Below are positions 36,623 to 46,500 of a DNA stretch of 64,000 bases, in pieces. Source of the stretch: an uncultured Porphyromonadaceae bacterium (lineage in GTDB: Bacteria > Bacteroidota > Bacteroidia > Bacteroidales > Muribaculaceae); contig CABUPJ010000011.1 in NCBI GenBank assembly GCA_902493335.1, forward strand, positions 9,777 to 73,776, given 5' to 3'. Position 1 is the stretch's first letter. Each line of letters begins with the position of its first letter. A program made the position numbers and the translations under genes. The notes below the pieces were generated by a model. That model was not told the origin of the DNA. It made no database searches and worked only from the letters and a program-made list of their open reading frames with translations.

Positions 36623-37446
36623 ACCATGGAAAAGAAACCTGCCGCATACTTAAAGAGCTGAGGCACAAGATTGCCGAGGCTAACGACATTGCTCTCGAAA
36701 CATCTGAATGTCGTTTCAAGGGCGACTGTACCGGCACATGTCCTCGCTGCGAGGCCGAAGTGCGCTATCTCGAACGTCAGCTCGCCGCCCGCCGCCACGC
36801 AGGCAAGGCTGTCCGTCTCGCAGGCCTCGCTGCCGGCGCTATCATTATGTCGGGATGCGGCAATGTCTCTGACAGTAAACCGACAGAGACTCTTTTGGGC
36901 GAGGTAGTTGATACAATCATAGCCGAAGAGATGTGCGATACCGTCGTTCTAACGAAAGAAAACAATGTAAGTAATATTGAAAATGTGAGTCAGAGAAACG
37001 CATCGAAAGACAGCGTAAAAACCGATACATCTTTAGCCGACAATAATAATCCGGATTTTAGCCTGATAAACAGCATTGATTTCGGAGAGATTGAAGACGG
37101 CCACGACCCCGTCTATTCCCCTCCGACTTTCCCCGGCGGCGAAATCGCGCTTGAGAGATTTATCAACAGGCACATCATTTATCCTGACATCCTGAAGGAT
37201 GAAGCAATCAGCGGCTCCGTAATAGTAGAGGTAACGATTGACGTCGACGGCAAAGTCACAGAGCCCGTAGTAATAAGCGGCCTCGACCCTGTACTCGACC
37301 GTCAGGCACTTAAAATCGCAAGTCTCCTGCCTGATTTTTCACCAGCGACCTTAGACCACTCGCGTGTTAAGAGTATTGTGAAACTCGCAATAGACTTCAA
37401 GGCTCCTGTAGCCCATGAATCCAAAGACAACATACAAGCCGACTGA
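36619..37446 (+). CDS. TonB C-terminal-domain protein with Cys-rich N-terminal motif
   Basis: 275 residues in three parts. Residues 1-60 form a basic, Cys-rich module with C8, C31, C37, C41 and C44; C37-x3-C41-x2-C44 has the same spacing as a radical-SAM cluster motif. A hydrophobic stretch (65-79) ends in IIMSGC, either a membrane anchor or an internal lipobox-like site. After a low-complexity linker (85-165) comes a TonB_C domain with FPGGEIALERFI, IIYPDILKDE and GSVIVEVTIDVDGKV. Such proteins place the Cys module in the cytosol and TonB_C in the periplasm. Similar N-termini occur in other Bacteroidales TonB_C proteins as I recall. Function unknown. Confidence 0.75.
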   Translation: MNHGKETCRILKELRHKIAEANDIALETSECRFKGDCTGTCPRCEAEVRYLERQLAARRHAGKAVRLAGLAAGAIIMSGCGNVSDSKPTETLLGEVVDTIIAEEMCDTVVLTKENNVSNIENVSQRNASKDSVKTDTSLADNNNPDFSLINSIDFGEIEDGHDPVYSPPTFPGGEIALERFINRHIIYPDILKDEAISGSVIVEVTIDVDGKVTEPVVISGLDPVLDRQALKIASLLPDFSPATLDHSRVKSIVKLAIDFKAPVAHESKDNIQAD

Positions 37447-37508
37447 CGTTCGCGGTTGACTCCCGGCCCCATCTCACCTATTAATTTTTCATTAATTTTT
37501 TACGTCGG

Positions 37509-37540
37509 TTTGGTATACAAACAGTCAGGCATTATCTTTG
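37509..37540 (+). promoter_or_regulatory. Promoter of the two-component system, giving a leaderless mRNA
   Basis: TTTG at 37509-37512 and TATCTTTG at 37533-37540 with 20-nt spacing. The ATG at 37545 is only 4 nt beyond the box, so the message should start at the start codon. Confidence 0.7.
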
Positions 37541-37544
37541 CGAC

Positions 37545-38216
37545 ATGGACAAGAAAAATATCAGAATTCTGGTCGTCGATGACGAAGAGACTCTCTGCGA
37601 AGGTCTGCGCACATACCTCGAGCTCGAAGGATATACAGTCGACGCATCTCTCAGCGCCGACGACGCCCTCAAACGCGACCTGACCGTCTATGACCTGCTG
37701 CTGCTAGATATCATGATGGACGGTGTCAGCGGCACCGAAATGGCTACGATTGTCAGAAACAGCGAGTCTACCGCCGACCTGCCGATAATATTCCTGACCG
37801 CACGGGATTCGCTCGATGACATGGTGTCGGGACTGAAGCTCGGCGCCGACGACTATATTTCAAAGCCATACGAAATCAAAAACCTGCTGGCCCGCATCGA
37901 GGCCGTTCTTCGACGCAGCTCGCGCCATCGCATGATGACCAAAGGCATAACCTGCGACCGCACGTCGCTGACATGCTTCGTCGACGGACGCACGGTGAAA
38001 ATGCCCCGGAAAGAATTTGAAATTCTGGCTCTTCTGCTCGAGAACCGCGGACGCGTGTTTACGCGTGAAGAACTCATCTCGCGCATCTGGCCCGACAAAG
38101 TTATCGTCGTCGACAGAGCCGTTGACGTCCACGTGGCGAGAATAAGAAGCAAGATTTCGCCCTATAGCCGGCACATCGTCGCCCGCACAGGATATGGTTA
38201 TGGCTGGGAAGATTAG
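37545..38216 (+). CDS. OmpR-family response regulator
   Basis: 223 residues. The receiver domain (5-120) has D12/D13, phospho-acceptor D55 in LLLLDIMMDG, T85 and K107, all in place. The C-terminal winged helix (about 130-222) includes RKEFEILALLLENRGRVFTREEL and ends VARTGYGYGWED. It is a DNA-binding regulator phosphorylated by the kinase encoded next, whose gene overlaps its 3' end by about 20 nt. The target genes are unknown; the phosphate transporter lies just downstream. Confidence 0.93.
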   Translation: MDKKNIRILVVDDEETLCEGLRTYLELEGYTVDASLSADDALKRDLTVYDLLLLDIMMDGVSGTEMATIVRNSESTADLPIIFLTARDSLDDMVSGLKLGADDYISKPYEIKNLLARIEAVLRRSSRHRMMTKGITCDRTSLTCFVDGRTVKMPRKEFEILALLLENRGRVFTREELISRIWPDKVIVVDRAVDVHVARIRSKISPYSRHIVARTGYGYGWED

Positions 38217-39603
38217 ACTTTCATTCCACTCGCGTGTTTTTATGACGACGCTGGCACTGTGCTGGATACTCGTCGGCACCGTCATGCTTTTCCAATACCT
38301 GCGCGAAAAAGAATTCAAGGCCGAACTCCTTGACGCCGAACTTCAGATATATAACAACCGCATCATCGAAGGTCTCGCCGACGGCATAGCTATCAAGACA
38401 CTCGTGTCTGACAGCCTCGCCCCCTTCTGTCCGTTGAGAGTGACACTCATCGACCGCGACGGCACTGTCTTCTACGACAACAACAACCGCACCCCGATGC
38501 CGACAGCAAACCACAATTCGCGACCCGAAGTCATCACAGCCCGGGCAAAAGGCGTCGGCCGCTCGGTCGAAAGATACTCAGAAAGCGACGACGACATCTA
38601 CTTCTACTCGGCCAAAGCCGGCGACAACGGCCTCGTCGTGAGGTCGGCCGCCCTCTACACCCACAATCTGCGCGAATTTCTGCGCGCCGACAGCAGCCTC
38701 ATCTGGCTGATGGCGATAATGACGATGGCCATGAGCCTTGTCGCTTTCTTTGCCACGCGGCGCATATCACAGAGCATCACGCGTCTCAACCGCTTCGCCG
38801 AACGCGCCGAACGCGGCGACAGCATCTATGACGACTGCGCCTTCCCCAACGACGAACTCGGCAGCATCGCCGGACATATCGTCAGACTCTACGTCCAGCG
38901 CGACCGCGAGCACCGCGAAGCTCTGGCGCTCGAACAAGACAGGACACGCCTGAAGAAACAGCTGACCAACAACATCAACCATGAGCTAAAAACACCCGTG
39001 GCGTCGATGCTCGTCAGCCTCGAGCTGCTGCGCGACCACCCCGAACTGCCCGACGCCCGAAAAGAGGAATTTATCAGACGCATTCATGATAACGCACTGC
39101 GTCTAAGCTCACTGCTCAAAGACGTCTCCGTGCTCACGCGCATCGAAGAGGCACCAGAAATAATCGAACGTCAGCCCGTCGGACTGCGCGGGCTTATTGA
39201 CGCCATTGTCTCAGACACCCGTCTCCGCAGCGACGTCAGAATCGACATCGACGTACCTCAGCTGACAATAAACGGCAACCGCCGTCTGCTCGAATCAATC
39301 TTCAGCAATCTCATCGACAACGCCATCGCCTACAGCGGCTGTACCGTCATCTCAATCACGGCCGACAACGAAGGTAATTTCACTTTCAGCGACAATGGCT
39401 GCGGGGTGCCCGACGATGCGCTGCCGCACATTTTCGAGCGCTTCTACCGCGTCGACAGCGGTCGTTCACGAGCCACAGGAGGCACCGGTCTCGGGCTCGC
39501 AATCGTGCGCAATGCCGTCGCTTTCCATGGCGGCGAAATCAGCGTATGCAACGACCGCGGACTGAAATTCTCATTCAACTTCCCATCCGAAATTTTACAA
39601 TAA
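38194..39603 (+). CDS. Sensor histidine kinase
   Basis: 469 residues from the first ATG (38194); 38200 is an equal alternative. TM1 lies near 17-35, a periplasmic sensor domain of about 130 residues follows, and TM2 lies near 170-190. A HAMP-like linker leads to the HisKA motif NNINHELKTP with H263 and to HATPase boxes (SNLIDNAIAYS, FSDNGCGVPDD, GGTGLGLAIVRNA). It is an inner-membrane kinase paired with the overlapping response-regulator gene. The sensed signal is unknown; a PhoR-like role is possible given the PiT gene 97 nt downstream but is not demonstrated. Confidence 0.92.
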   Translation: MVMAGKIRLSFHSRVFMTTLALCWILVGTVMLFQYLREKEFKAELLDAELQIYNNRIIEGLADGIAIKTLVSDSLAPFCPLRVTLIDRDGTVFYDNNNRTPMPTANHNSRPEVITARAKGVGRSVERYSESDDDIYFYSAKAGDNGLVVRSAALYTHNLREFLRADSSLIWLMAIMTMAMSLVAFFATRRISQSITRLNRFAERAERGDSIYDDCAFPNDELGSIAGHIVRLYVQRDREHREALALEQDRTRLKKQLTNNINHELKTPVASMLVSLELLRDHPELPDARKEEFIRRIHDNALRLSSLLKDVSVLTRIEEAPEIIERQPVGLRGLIDAIVSDTRLRSDVRIDIDVPQLTINGNRRLLESIFSNLIDNAIAYSGCTVISITADNEGNFTFSDNGCGVPDDALPHIFERFYRVDSGRSRATGGTGLGLAIVRNAVAFHGGEISVCNDRGLKFSFNFPSEILQ

Positions 39604-39642
39604 CGAAACAATATCTCAGCAATTAGTTAACATTGACACCCG

Positions 39643-39690
39643 AAATTTGTATTAGTAATAAGACTCCACTTATATTTCTAATACAAATTT
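39643..39690. repeat. 13-bp inverted repeat before the PiT gene
   Basis: 39643-39655 is the exact reverse complement of 39678-39690. A third partial copy, CTAATACAAA, ends at 39700, directly before the ATG. The element could be an operator or a 5' hairpin covering the ribosome-binding region. No strong T-run follows, so it is not a clear terminator. Confidence 0.55.
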
Positions 39691-39700
39691 CTAATACAAA

Positions 39701-41980
39701 ATGGATCTATTGTTTTTAGGTATTGTCATTTTCCTCTTCCTCCTCGCCGTGTTCGATCTCACGGTCGGCGTCAGCAACGATGCCGTCAACTTTCTTTCAT
39801 CCGCCGTAGGCTCCAAAGCCGCCCCGTTCAAACACATCATAGCTGTCGCGGCCATAGGCGTCTTTATCGGCGCGGCAATGAGCAACGGCATGATGGATAT
39901 AGCGCGTCACGGCATATTCAGGCCCGAAAACCTGTCGTTCTATGATGTCATAGCAATCTTCATGGCCGTCATGGTCACTGACATCATTCTGCTTGACATA
40001 TTCAACTCTCTGGGTATGCCAACTTCGACTACGGTTTCTCTTGTTTTTGAACTCCTCGGCGCCACCTTTGTCGTGGCCTTGTTCAAGATATCAGAACCCG
40101 GCAGCACACTCGGCCTCGGCGACCTGCTCAACACCGAAAAAGCGCTCTCTGTCATCCTCGGCATATTCCTCTCTGTGGCCATCGCCTTTGTATTCGGCAC
40201 AATAGTGCAGTTTATCACACGCCTGATATTCACATTCGAATACCGCAGCCGCATGAAATGGAAAGTCGGCATCTTCGGCGGCGTGGCCTGTACGGCAATC
40301 GTCTACTTCATGCTCATCAAAGGCATCAAAGACCTGACAATCATGACGCCTGAGCTTAAAGCATGGATCGACACCCACACCGCCCTGATAATCGGCGTCT
40401 CATTCGCCGGCTTCACCATACTGATGCAAGCGCTCCATTTCCTGAAGGTCAATGTCCTGAAGGTCGTGGTATTGCTCGGCACATTCGCCCTCGCCATGGC
40501 ATTTGCCGGCAACGACCTCGTCAACTTCATCGGCGTGCCGCTGACATCTCTCGCTTCCTATCAGGACTACGCGGCCTCAGGCGGTGGCAACCTGCACGGC
40601 TTCATGATGACAAGCCTCAACGGACCGGCGGCGACACCGTTCTACTTCCTCATCGGCGCCGGCATGATTATGGTCGTCGCTCTCGCATCATCAAAGAAAT
40701 CGCGGCAGGTGACTCAGACCACGGTCGGTCTCAGCTCAACCGGCAGCGGTGACGAACTTTTCGGCTCGTCGCGTCTCGGCCGCGCACTCGTGCGACGCAC
40801 TCTCTCGGCATTCAATACTGTCAGCCGCCACACACCCGAACGCGTCAAACGCTTTATCGCCCGAAGAATGGACACGACAGTGGCGTCGCCCGAAGAAGGT
40901 GCCGCCTTCGACCTCGTCAGGGCTTCCGTCAACCTGATGCTTGCCGGCGTGCTCATTGCCTGGGGCACATCGATGAAACTGCCGCTGTCGACGACATTCG
41001 TCACATTCATGGTAGCCATGGGCACATCGCTGGCCGACCGCGCCTGGGGGCGCGAGAGCGCCGTCTTCCGCATCACAGGCGTCATCTCTGTCATCGGCGG
41101 CTGGTTTATAACCGCCGGAGTGGCATTCATAGGCGCCGGACTCATCGTCTGCCTCATGCATCTCGGGGGCGTCCCGCTGATGATAGCCGGAGGCATAATC
41201 GCTCTCGCCACACTCGTGCGCAGCAATATACGATTCCGCAAAAAATCACGTGAAAAAGCCGGCGACACTCTCTTCCAGACCATACTGTCGACCGATTCGC
41301 CCGACAATGTCTGGCCCCTGCTGATTATATATATCAACGAAAAACAGGAGATGTTCCTCAACTTTGCCATAGACACTTACAAAACCGTCTCCGAGGGCTT
41401 TATCAACGACAACGTCAAGCAGTTATCCCGGGCCGAACGCCTGCTCGTCACCGAAAAAGATGTTCTGAAATCACAGCGACGCAAACTGACGCTATGCCTG
41501 CGCCGCGCGACGCCGGCCGTGGCTATCGAAAAAAACACCTGGTTCCATCTCAGCAACAGCATGGCGATGTCGATGACATATAATCTGCGACGCATCAACG
41601 AAGTATGCAAGGAACATGTCGACAACAACTTCCGGCGTCTTCCCGAACAGTTCCACAGCACCTACAGACACCTCTCCGACGAAATCATCTCCGTCCTCAC
41701 CGATGCTGTCGGCGCCGTAAAAGTGAGCGACCCCAAAGTCATAGACAGCCTCCGCAACCGGTGTGAGACCATAAAAAGCGAGCTGACAGAAGCGACCCGC
41801 GAAGTCTACGGCTATCTCCGCACCGGCGACGCCGACAATATGACAGTCGGGTATGTCTATCTCAACATGCTTCAGGAAAGCCAGGAGTTTGTCACCTCGC
41901 TGCGCAAACTGCTGCGTGCGTCAGGCAAACTCAACCTGAAGCCGTCGACCTACCGCAGCTTCACACACGCCTCTATCTGA
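39701..41980 (+). CDS. PiT-family phosphate transporter with PhoU-like tail
   Basis: 759 residues. The first ~530 form two inverted PiT repeats with many helices and the signatures GVSNDAVNFLSSAVGSKAA and AFAGNDLVNFIGVPL. The last ~220 are soluble and helical (FQTILSTDSP, YKTVSEGFIND, RLPEQFHSTYRHLSDEI) and resemble PhoU, which elsewhere is a separate accessory protein. It imports inorganic phosphate with H+ or Na+ across the inner membrane. The two-component system upstream and the 13-bp inverted repeat suggest regulation. Its end overlaps the antiporter gene tail to tail by 8 nt. Confidence 0.85.
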   Translation: MDLLFLGIVIFLFLLAVFDLTVGVSNDAVNFLSSAVGSKAAPFKHIIAVAAIGVFIGAAMSNGMMDIARHGIFRPENLSFYDVIAIFMAVMVTDIILLDIFNSLGMPTSTTVSLVFELLGATFVVALFKISEPGSTLGLGDLLNTEKALSVILGIFLSVAIAFVFGTIVQFITRLIFTFEYRSRMKWKVGIFGGVACTAIVYFMLIKGIKDLTIMTPELKAWIDTHTALIIGVSFAGFTILMQALHFLKVNVLKVVVLLGTFALAMAFAGNDLVNFIGVPLTSLASYQDYAASGGGNLHGFMMTSLNGPAATPFYFLIGAGMIMVVALASSKKSRQVTQTTVGLSSTGSGDELFGSSRLGRALVRRTLSAFNTVSRHTPERVKRFIARRMDTTVASPEEGAAFDLVRASVNLMLAGVLIAWGTSMKLPLSTTFVTFMVAMGTSLADRAWGRESAVFRITGVISVIGGWFITAGVAFIGAGLIVCLMHLGGVPLMIAGGIIALATLVRSNIRFRKKSREKAGDTLFQTILSTDSPDNVWPLLIIYINEKQEMFLNFAIDTYKTVSEGFINDNVKQLSRAERLLVTEKDVLKSQRRKLTLCLRRATPAVAIEKNTWFHLSNSMAMSMTYNLRRINEVCKEHVDNNFRRLPEQFHSTYRHLSDEIISVLTDAVGAVKVSDPKVIDSLRNRCETIKSELTEATREVYGYLRTGDADNMTVGYVYLNMLQESQEFVTSLRKLLRASGKLNLKPSTYRSFTHASI

Positions 41981-43451
41981 CTAAATCGCGGAGATACTCG
42001 GCCTTTCGGGAGATGAGCAGCAGCACATCGCCGATATAGAGCCGGGTATTTCCTTTGGGGACGAGGTATGTGTCACCGCGTTTGACGAGTATGACAAGCG
42101 TTTCAGGCGGTAATGTTATCTCACTCAATGTCGATCCGTCAGTCAGCAGCTCGGGAGTCACGGTCTTCTCCTGCGAAGCCGCCGTGACTTCTTCAGGCAG
42201 CTCGAAACCCGAGAAATGACGCGGCTCCACTTCTTCTGTCAGCCCGAGCCAGCGCGCCATGCGTGTGACAGTCGTGCCCTGTATCAGCAGCGACAGAATA
42301 GTGATGAAAAACACGATGTTGAACATAAACCTCGCATGCTCGACCGCGGGCGACATAAGCGCATAGGTGGCAAAGATGATAGGCACGGCGCCGCGGAGAC
42401 CAACCCATCCGATATAAGTCTTTGCCTTGAACGTATAGCGTCTGAACGGCGCGAGACACAGATAGACCGCCGCCGGTCGCGCGATAAAAATCATAAAGAC
42501 ACCGAGCATTATGCCGGGTACGGCGATATGCAACAGTTCGTGAGGATTGACGAGCAGCCCGAGCGTGAGGAACATGACAATCTGGACAAGCCACGAGAAT
42601 CCCCCGAAAAATGTCGCTATCGTGCGTTTGAGCACAATCTTGTTATTGCCGACGACAACACCTGCGATATACACGGCCAGATAGCTGTTGCCGCCGACCA
42701 TGTTTGTGAGCGTGAACGCAAAGAAACAGCAGGCAATCACCAGCACCGGATACAGAAACTCATTGTTGGCGCGGACGTGGTTGACAAGTCTGACCGTGAG
42801 ATAGCCTATTATAATGCCGGCGACCGCGCCGACACCGAGCTGAACCACAAGACGCCAGATAGTCTCGAGTATCATGCCGCCGGTGATGTCGACACCCTCT
42901 TCTATCGTCGATATGAGCAGTATGACAAGCAGATAGGCAATCGGGTCATTGGAGCCGCTCTCAAGCTCGAGTGTCGGTTTAAGACGCTGTTTCAGCCCGA
43001 CGCCCGACGAGTTCAGTATAGAAAACACCGACGCCGAGTCGGTCGACGACATGATTGCCGCCAGCAGCAGCGACTCAGCCCATCCGAACGCATAATCCGG
43101 CAGCATCAGTCCCATCATTTCATGGATGAATATGCCCATCAGGGCTGTCGTTATAAGCACACCTACCGTCGCCAGAACGACACCGGGCGCAAGCACCGGT
43201 TTGATCTGACGGTAACTCGTGTCAAGACCACCTGAAAACAGGATTATACACAGCGACACCATGCCGATGAATTCAGCTGTCGCCGCACTGTCAAACTGTA
43301 TGCCGAAACCGTCTGCTCCGGCGAGCATTCCGATGCCGAGAAAAGCCAGAAGCGCAGGCATACCGTAACGGCTGCCTGCCTTCCCGGCCAAAACGCTGAA
43401 CAGCAGCAACACAGCCGAGACAAGCATTATATTACCCGGGGTTATCTCCAT
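41973..43451 (-). CDS. CPA1-type K+(Na+)/H+ antiporter with RCK_C domain
   Basis: 492 residues. About 12-13 helices (1-390) carry the CPA signatures ILFSGGLDTSY, STDSASVFSIL and ELESGSNDPIAYLLV; the ND pair is the usual ion-binding site. A cytosolic C-terminal RCK_C/TrkA_C domain (about 410-490) ends in VPKGNTRLYIGDVLLLI. The layout matches the NhaP2/CvrA potassium-proton antiporters. A promoter box lies on the reverse strand at 43478-43485. The cation specificity is inferred from family. Confidence 0.88.
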   Translation of the reverse strand: MEITPGNIMLVSAVLLLFSVLAGKAGSRYGMPALLAFLGIGMLAGADGFGIQFDSAATAEFIGMVSLCIILFSGGLDTSYRQIKPVLAPGVVLATVGVLITTALMGIFIHEMMGLMLPDYAFGWAESLLLAAIMSSTDSASVFSILNSSGVGLKQRLKPTLELESGSNDPIAYLLVILLISTIEEGVDITGGMILETIWRLVVQLGVGAVAGIIIGYLTVRLVNHVRANNEFLYPVLVIACCFFAFTLTNMVGGNSYLAVYIAGVVVGNNKIVLKRTIATFFGGFSWLVQIVMFLTLGLLVNPHELLHIAVPGIMLGVFMIFIARPAAVYLCLAPFRRYTFKAKTYIGWVGLRGAVPIIFATYALMSPAVEHARFMFNIVFFITILSLLIQGTTVTRMARWLGLTEEVEPRHFSGFELPEEVTAASQEKTVTPELLTDGSTLSEITLPPETLVILVKRGDTYLVPKGNTRLYIGDVLLLISRKAEYLRDLVR

Positions 43452-43477
43452 ATTTTTATTCTGTTACAATTATTTTA

Positions 43478-43485
43478 CAAAGATA
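43478..43485 (-). promoter_or_regulatory. -7 box of the antiporter gene
   Basis: TATCTTTG on the reverse strand, 26 nt before the start at 43451. It lies in the 54-nt gap after the leucine-rich-repeat gene. Confidence 0.55.
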
Positions 43486-43505
43486 CGAAAAACATGCTCA
43501 TCTCA

Positions 43506-46500
43506 TTATTTGCCGAGCTTAACTTTCACTGTTTTCGTTCCCTGACGGATTATATAAATGCCTGCAGGCAACTTAACTTCGTCCTTCGTCCCTTCATAAA
43601 CCTTTATGCCATTGATATCATAGACTGTAATATTGCCTGTATAATCAATAATAATTTCTTCAAGACCGTCTACTTCAAGATTTTCATCAATGCTGAGGAA
43701 TTTAGTCCAGTTCTTGTCAATCCAGTAGTCGACGGTCGCGCCGGTCGGCACATGGAGCTTGGCTGTCTGTTCGGTCCTTTCGCCGAATGTACTTTCTTTT
43801 ATAGCCGGAGGGGTTGTATTGAGCGAATATACATCTTTGATATTCACGCACGAAATAAATGTTTCTTCTCCTATGGTTTTCATAGTGGATGGAAGACGCA
43901 CGGTTTCAATGGCCGGACTGCCGTAAAACGCATAGTTGCTTATAGCTTCAACGCCCTCAGGTATATCGATAAACGTTAAAGGTCTGCCGTCTATATAAAG
44001 GTCTCCACCGTATTGCAACGGACTCGACATCACGCTGGCAAAATCAACTTTACACCACGACGCCAAATCGGTTATATTGACTCTCGACAACTGAAAGCAG
44101 TTGCCGAATGCGTCTTTACCTATACTTAATTTGGTCGGACTTAGCGAAACCGACTTCAGACTTTGGCAATTCATAAATGCCGACTCGCCTATCTTGGTGA
44201 CAGTCGATGGTATCGTGAGCGAATAAAGCGGACAGCAGTCGAAAGCCGATTTACCGATAGTTGTCAGACCTTCAGGCAGAAAAATCTCTGTCAGGTTTGT
44301 GCATCCGCTGAATGTCTCTCCGTTAATCGCATTTAGCGATTGCGGTAGGCCGATTTTCTGGAGATTTGAGCAATTCTTAAATGTGCATGAGGATATTGAA
44401 GTCACCGAGTTCGGCATATTGACCGACCTGAGATTCGTGCAACCCTCAAACGCCGAAGCATGAATTTCGCTGACTGAAGCCGGGATTGTGACTTCGGTCA
44501 GCGCCGTGCAGTTCATAAATTCTTCGCGTCCGATTACAGTGACTTTATCACCAATTTCGACCTTTTTCAAATTACTTTGGTCACTGAACAGGCCATAGAC
44601 GTTATTCTCTGCAATACTGCGTCCCATATAAGCCGATTCCAATGGGCAAGAATCAAACAAATAAGTATTTCCACCATATGCCCCAGGCATCTTTGTCAGA
44701 CTGAGGACATTTTCGCTGTCTTCGATTACTACCTCCCTGATGCCGTTACAACCGCCCAAAGCGGAGTCATCAAATTCCATTACTGATGCCGGTATAGTGA
44801 AGCGCGTAAGACTCTTGCAATCCGTGAAGGCACACCAGCCGATGGTCGTAATATTAGCGGGCAGCGTGAAATCAGTCAGACTTGAACACCCCTTAAACGC
44901 CTCTTCTCCAATTTCTTCAAGAGAATCGCCGAACGTGATCTTTTGCAACTGCGTACAACCCTCGAAAGCTGACGCGCCTATAGATTTAACCGAATTCGGT
45001 ATATTCACGGATGACAGGGATGTACAGTCTTTAAAGCCCTGGTAATCAATAAAAGTGACCATCGGACCTATTGTGAGTTCCTTTAAACTACATTGGCCGG
45101 TGAAGGTCGAACAAGAGCCCAAAGCAGTATGTGCGTTTGATATATTGCGCCCCATATATAAGGTTTCTAAAGTCTGCTCTGAGAACCAGGAATAATGAAT
45201 ATAAGGATTTTCCAATTGATAAGGATTGGGTAGCTTGACAGTCTTTTCGCCGTCTTCAAAATACATTCCTTTTAGCCTGGAATATTGCCCGAAATAAGCA
45301 TCCATATAGATGACGTTCTTTCCGACATAAAGCCATATCAGAGAAGTATGTTTTGAAAAGGCCCCTTGGCTGATCGTCTCCAGCGACTCAGGCAGATAAA
45401 GCACCTCAATAGTATTATTGAAGAACGAATATGCCCCTAAGGTATTGGCCTTTGTCACATTTTTCTCATAGTATTCCGTACCTCCGGCGACGATGTTAGC
45501 ATTGCGTAGGTCAAGATATTTCAGCGCGTTCATGCGGTTAATGACCAGGAAATCGGTGCCGTTGATGTCTCCATTGATTTTAAGAGCCTCAATTTTTTCT
45601 ACGTTATCAATGCCGATTTGGGCTGCAAGAGTTCCGGCCTGCGGGAGTGTAACTTCTCTTGTGGTCGTGACATTCGACGAAGATCCGTAACCGTCGAATT
45701 TATTGTGGCTCCAGTCTGTCTGCGGGACGAAGATATAGCCGGTGTCAGACCTCAGCTGATCGGTGACAATCTTACCGATATGCCGCACACACAAAACGTC
45801 ACCGGCCACTCTTGCCGATGTCTCATGTTTGGGCCATATGTGCATACAGCCCTCAGTGAGCAGACACCCGTCAACTTTAATATTTGAGTCTGACTCTCCG
45901 ATTACATAAGACCCTTTACCTGTTTCAAAAGTGATGTCGTTAAAGTAAAGCATTTCAGACTCACTGAATCCGCTTAAATCATCTGTTTTCACGGTCAATG
46001 GATTGGATCGCCAAAAGCCACTGCCTCGGATTCCGCTGATATCCAACGAATGAGCGGTTATAGTCATCGCTTGACTACATCCCCACCAGCTATATTCGCC
46101 ACTAAAAGCTTCTTTACCAATAGTCGCGACCGATTCGCCTAATGTCAGTGAAGTCAGTGGACAATTATAGAAAGTACGACCTTCTATATCAGTCACTGAA
46201 TTGCCAATGGTCACACTTCCCAGACCTCTGCAGTCATAGAACGCATAACTCCCGATTTTAACTACAGAATTAGGTATAACGACCGATTTAAGTTTGGTTG
46301 CATTCCAAAAGGCACAATAACCAATGGCGGCAACAGTGTATTCATCCTCGCCGTCTGACACTTTGTCAGGAATTATTAAATCTCCACTGATATCTTGCCC
46401 GGTTTTTCCCAAATGGCCGGCCTTAATTTCACAGGTTTTGTCTTTCTCGCTGATTACGGTGTACCAAAGTGTTTGTCCAAGATATGTATAGGAAAACTCT

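Noticed and set aside
42216..43235. 339-codon plus-strand frame opposite the antiporter
   Set aside because: The opposite strand encodes a clear CPA1 antiporter with all motifs. This product is rich in Arg, His and Asp without domain structure and has no promoter.
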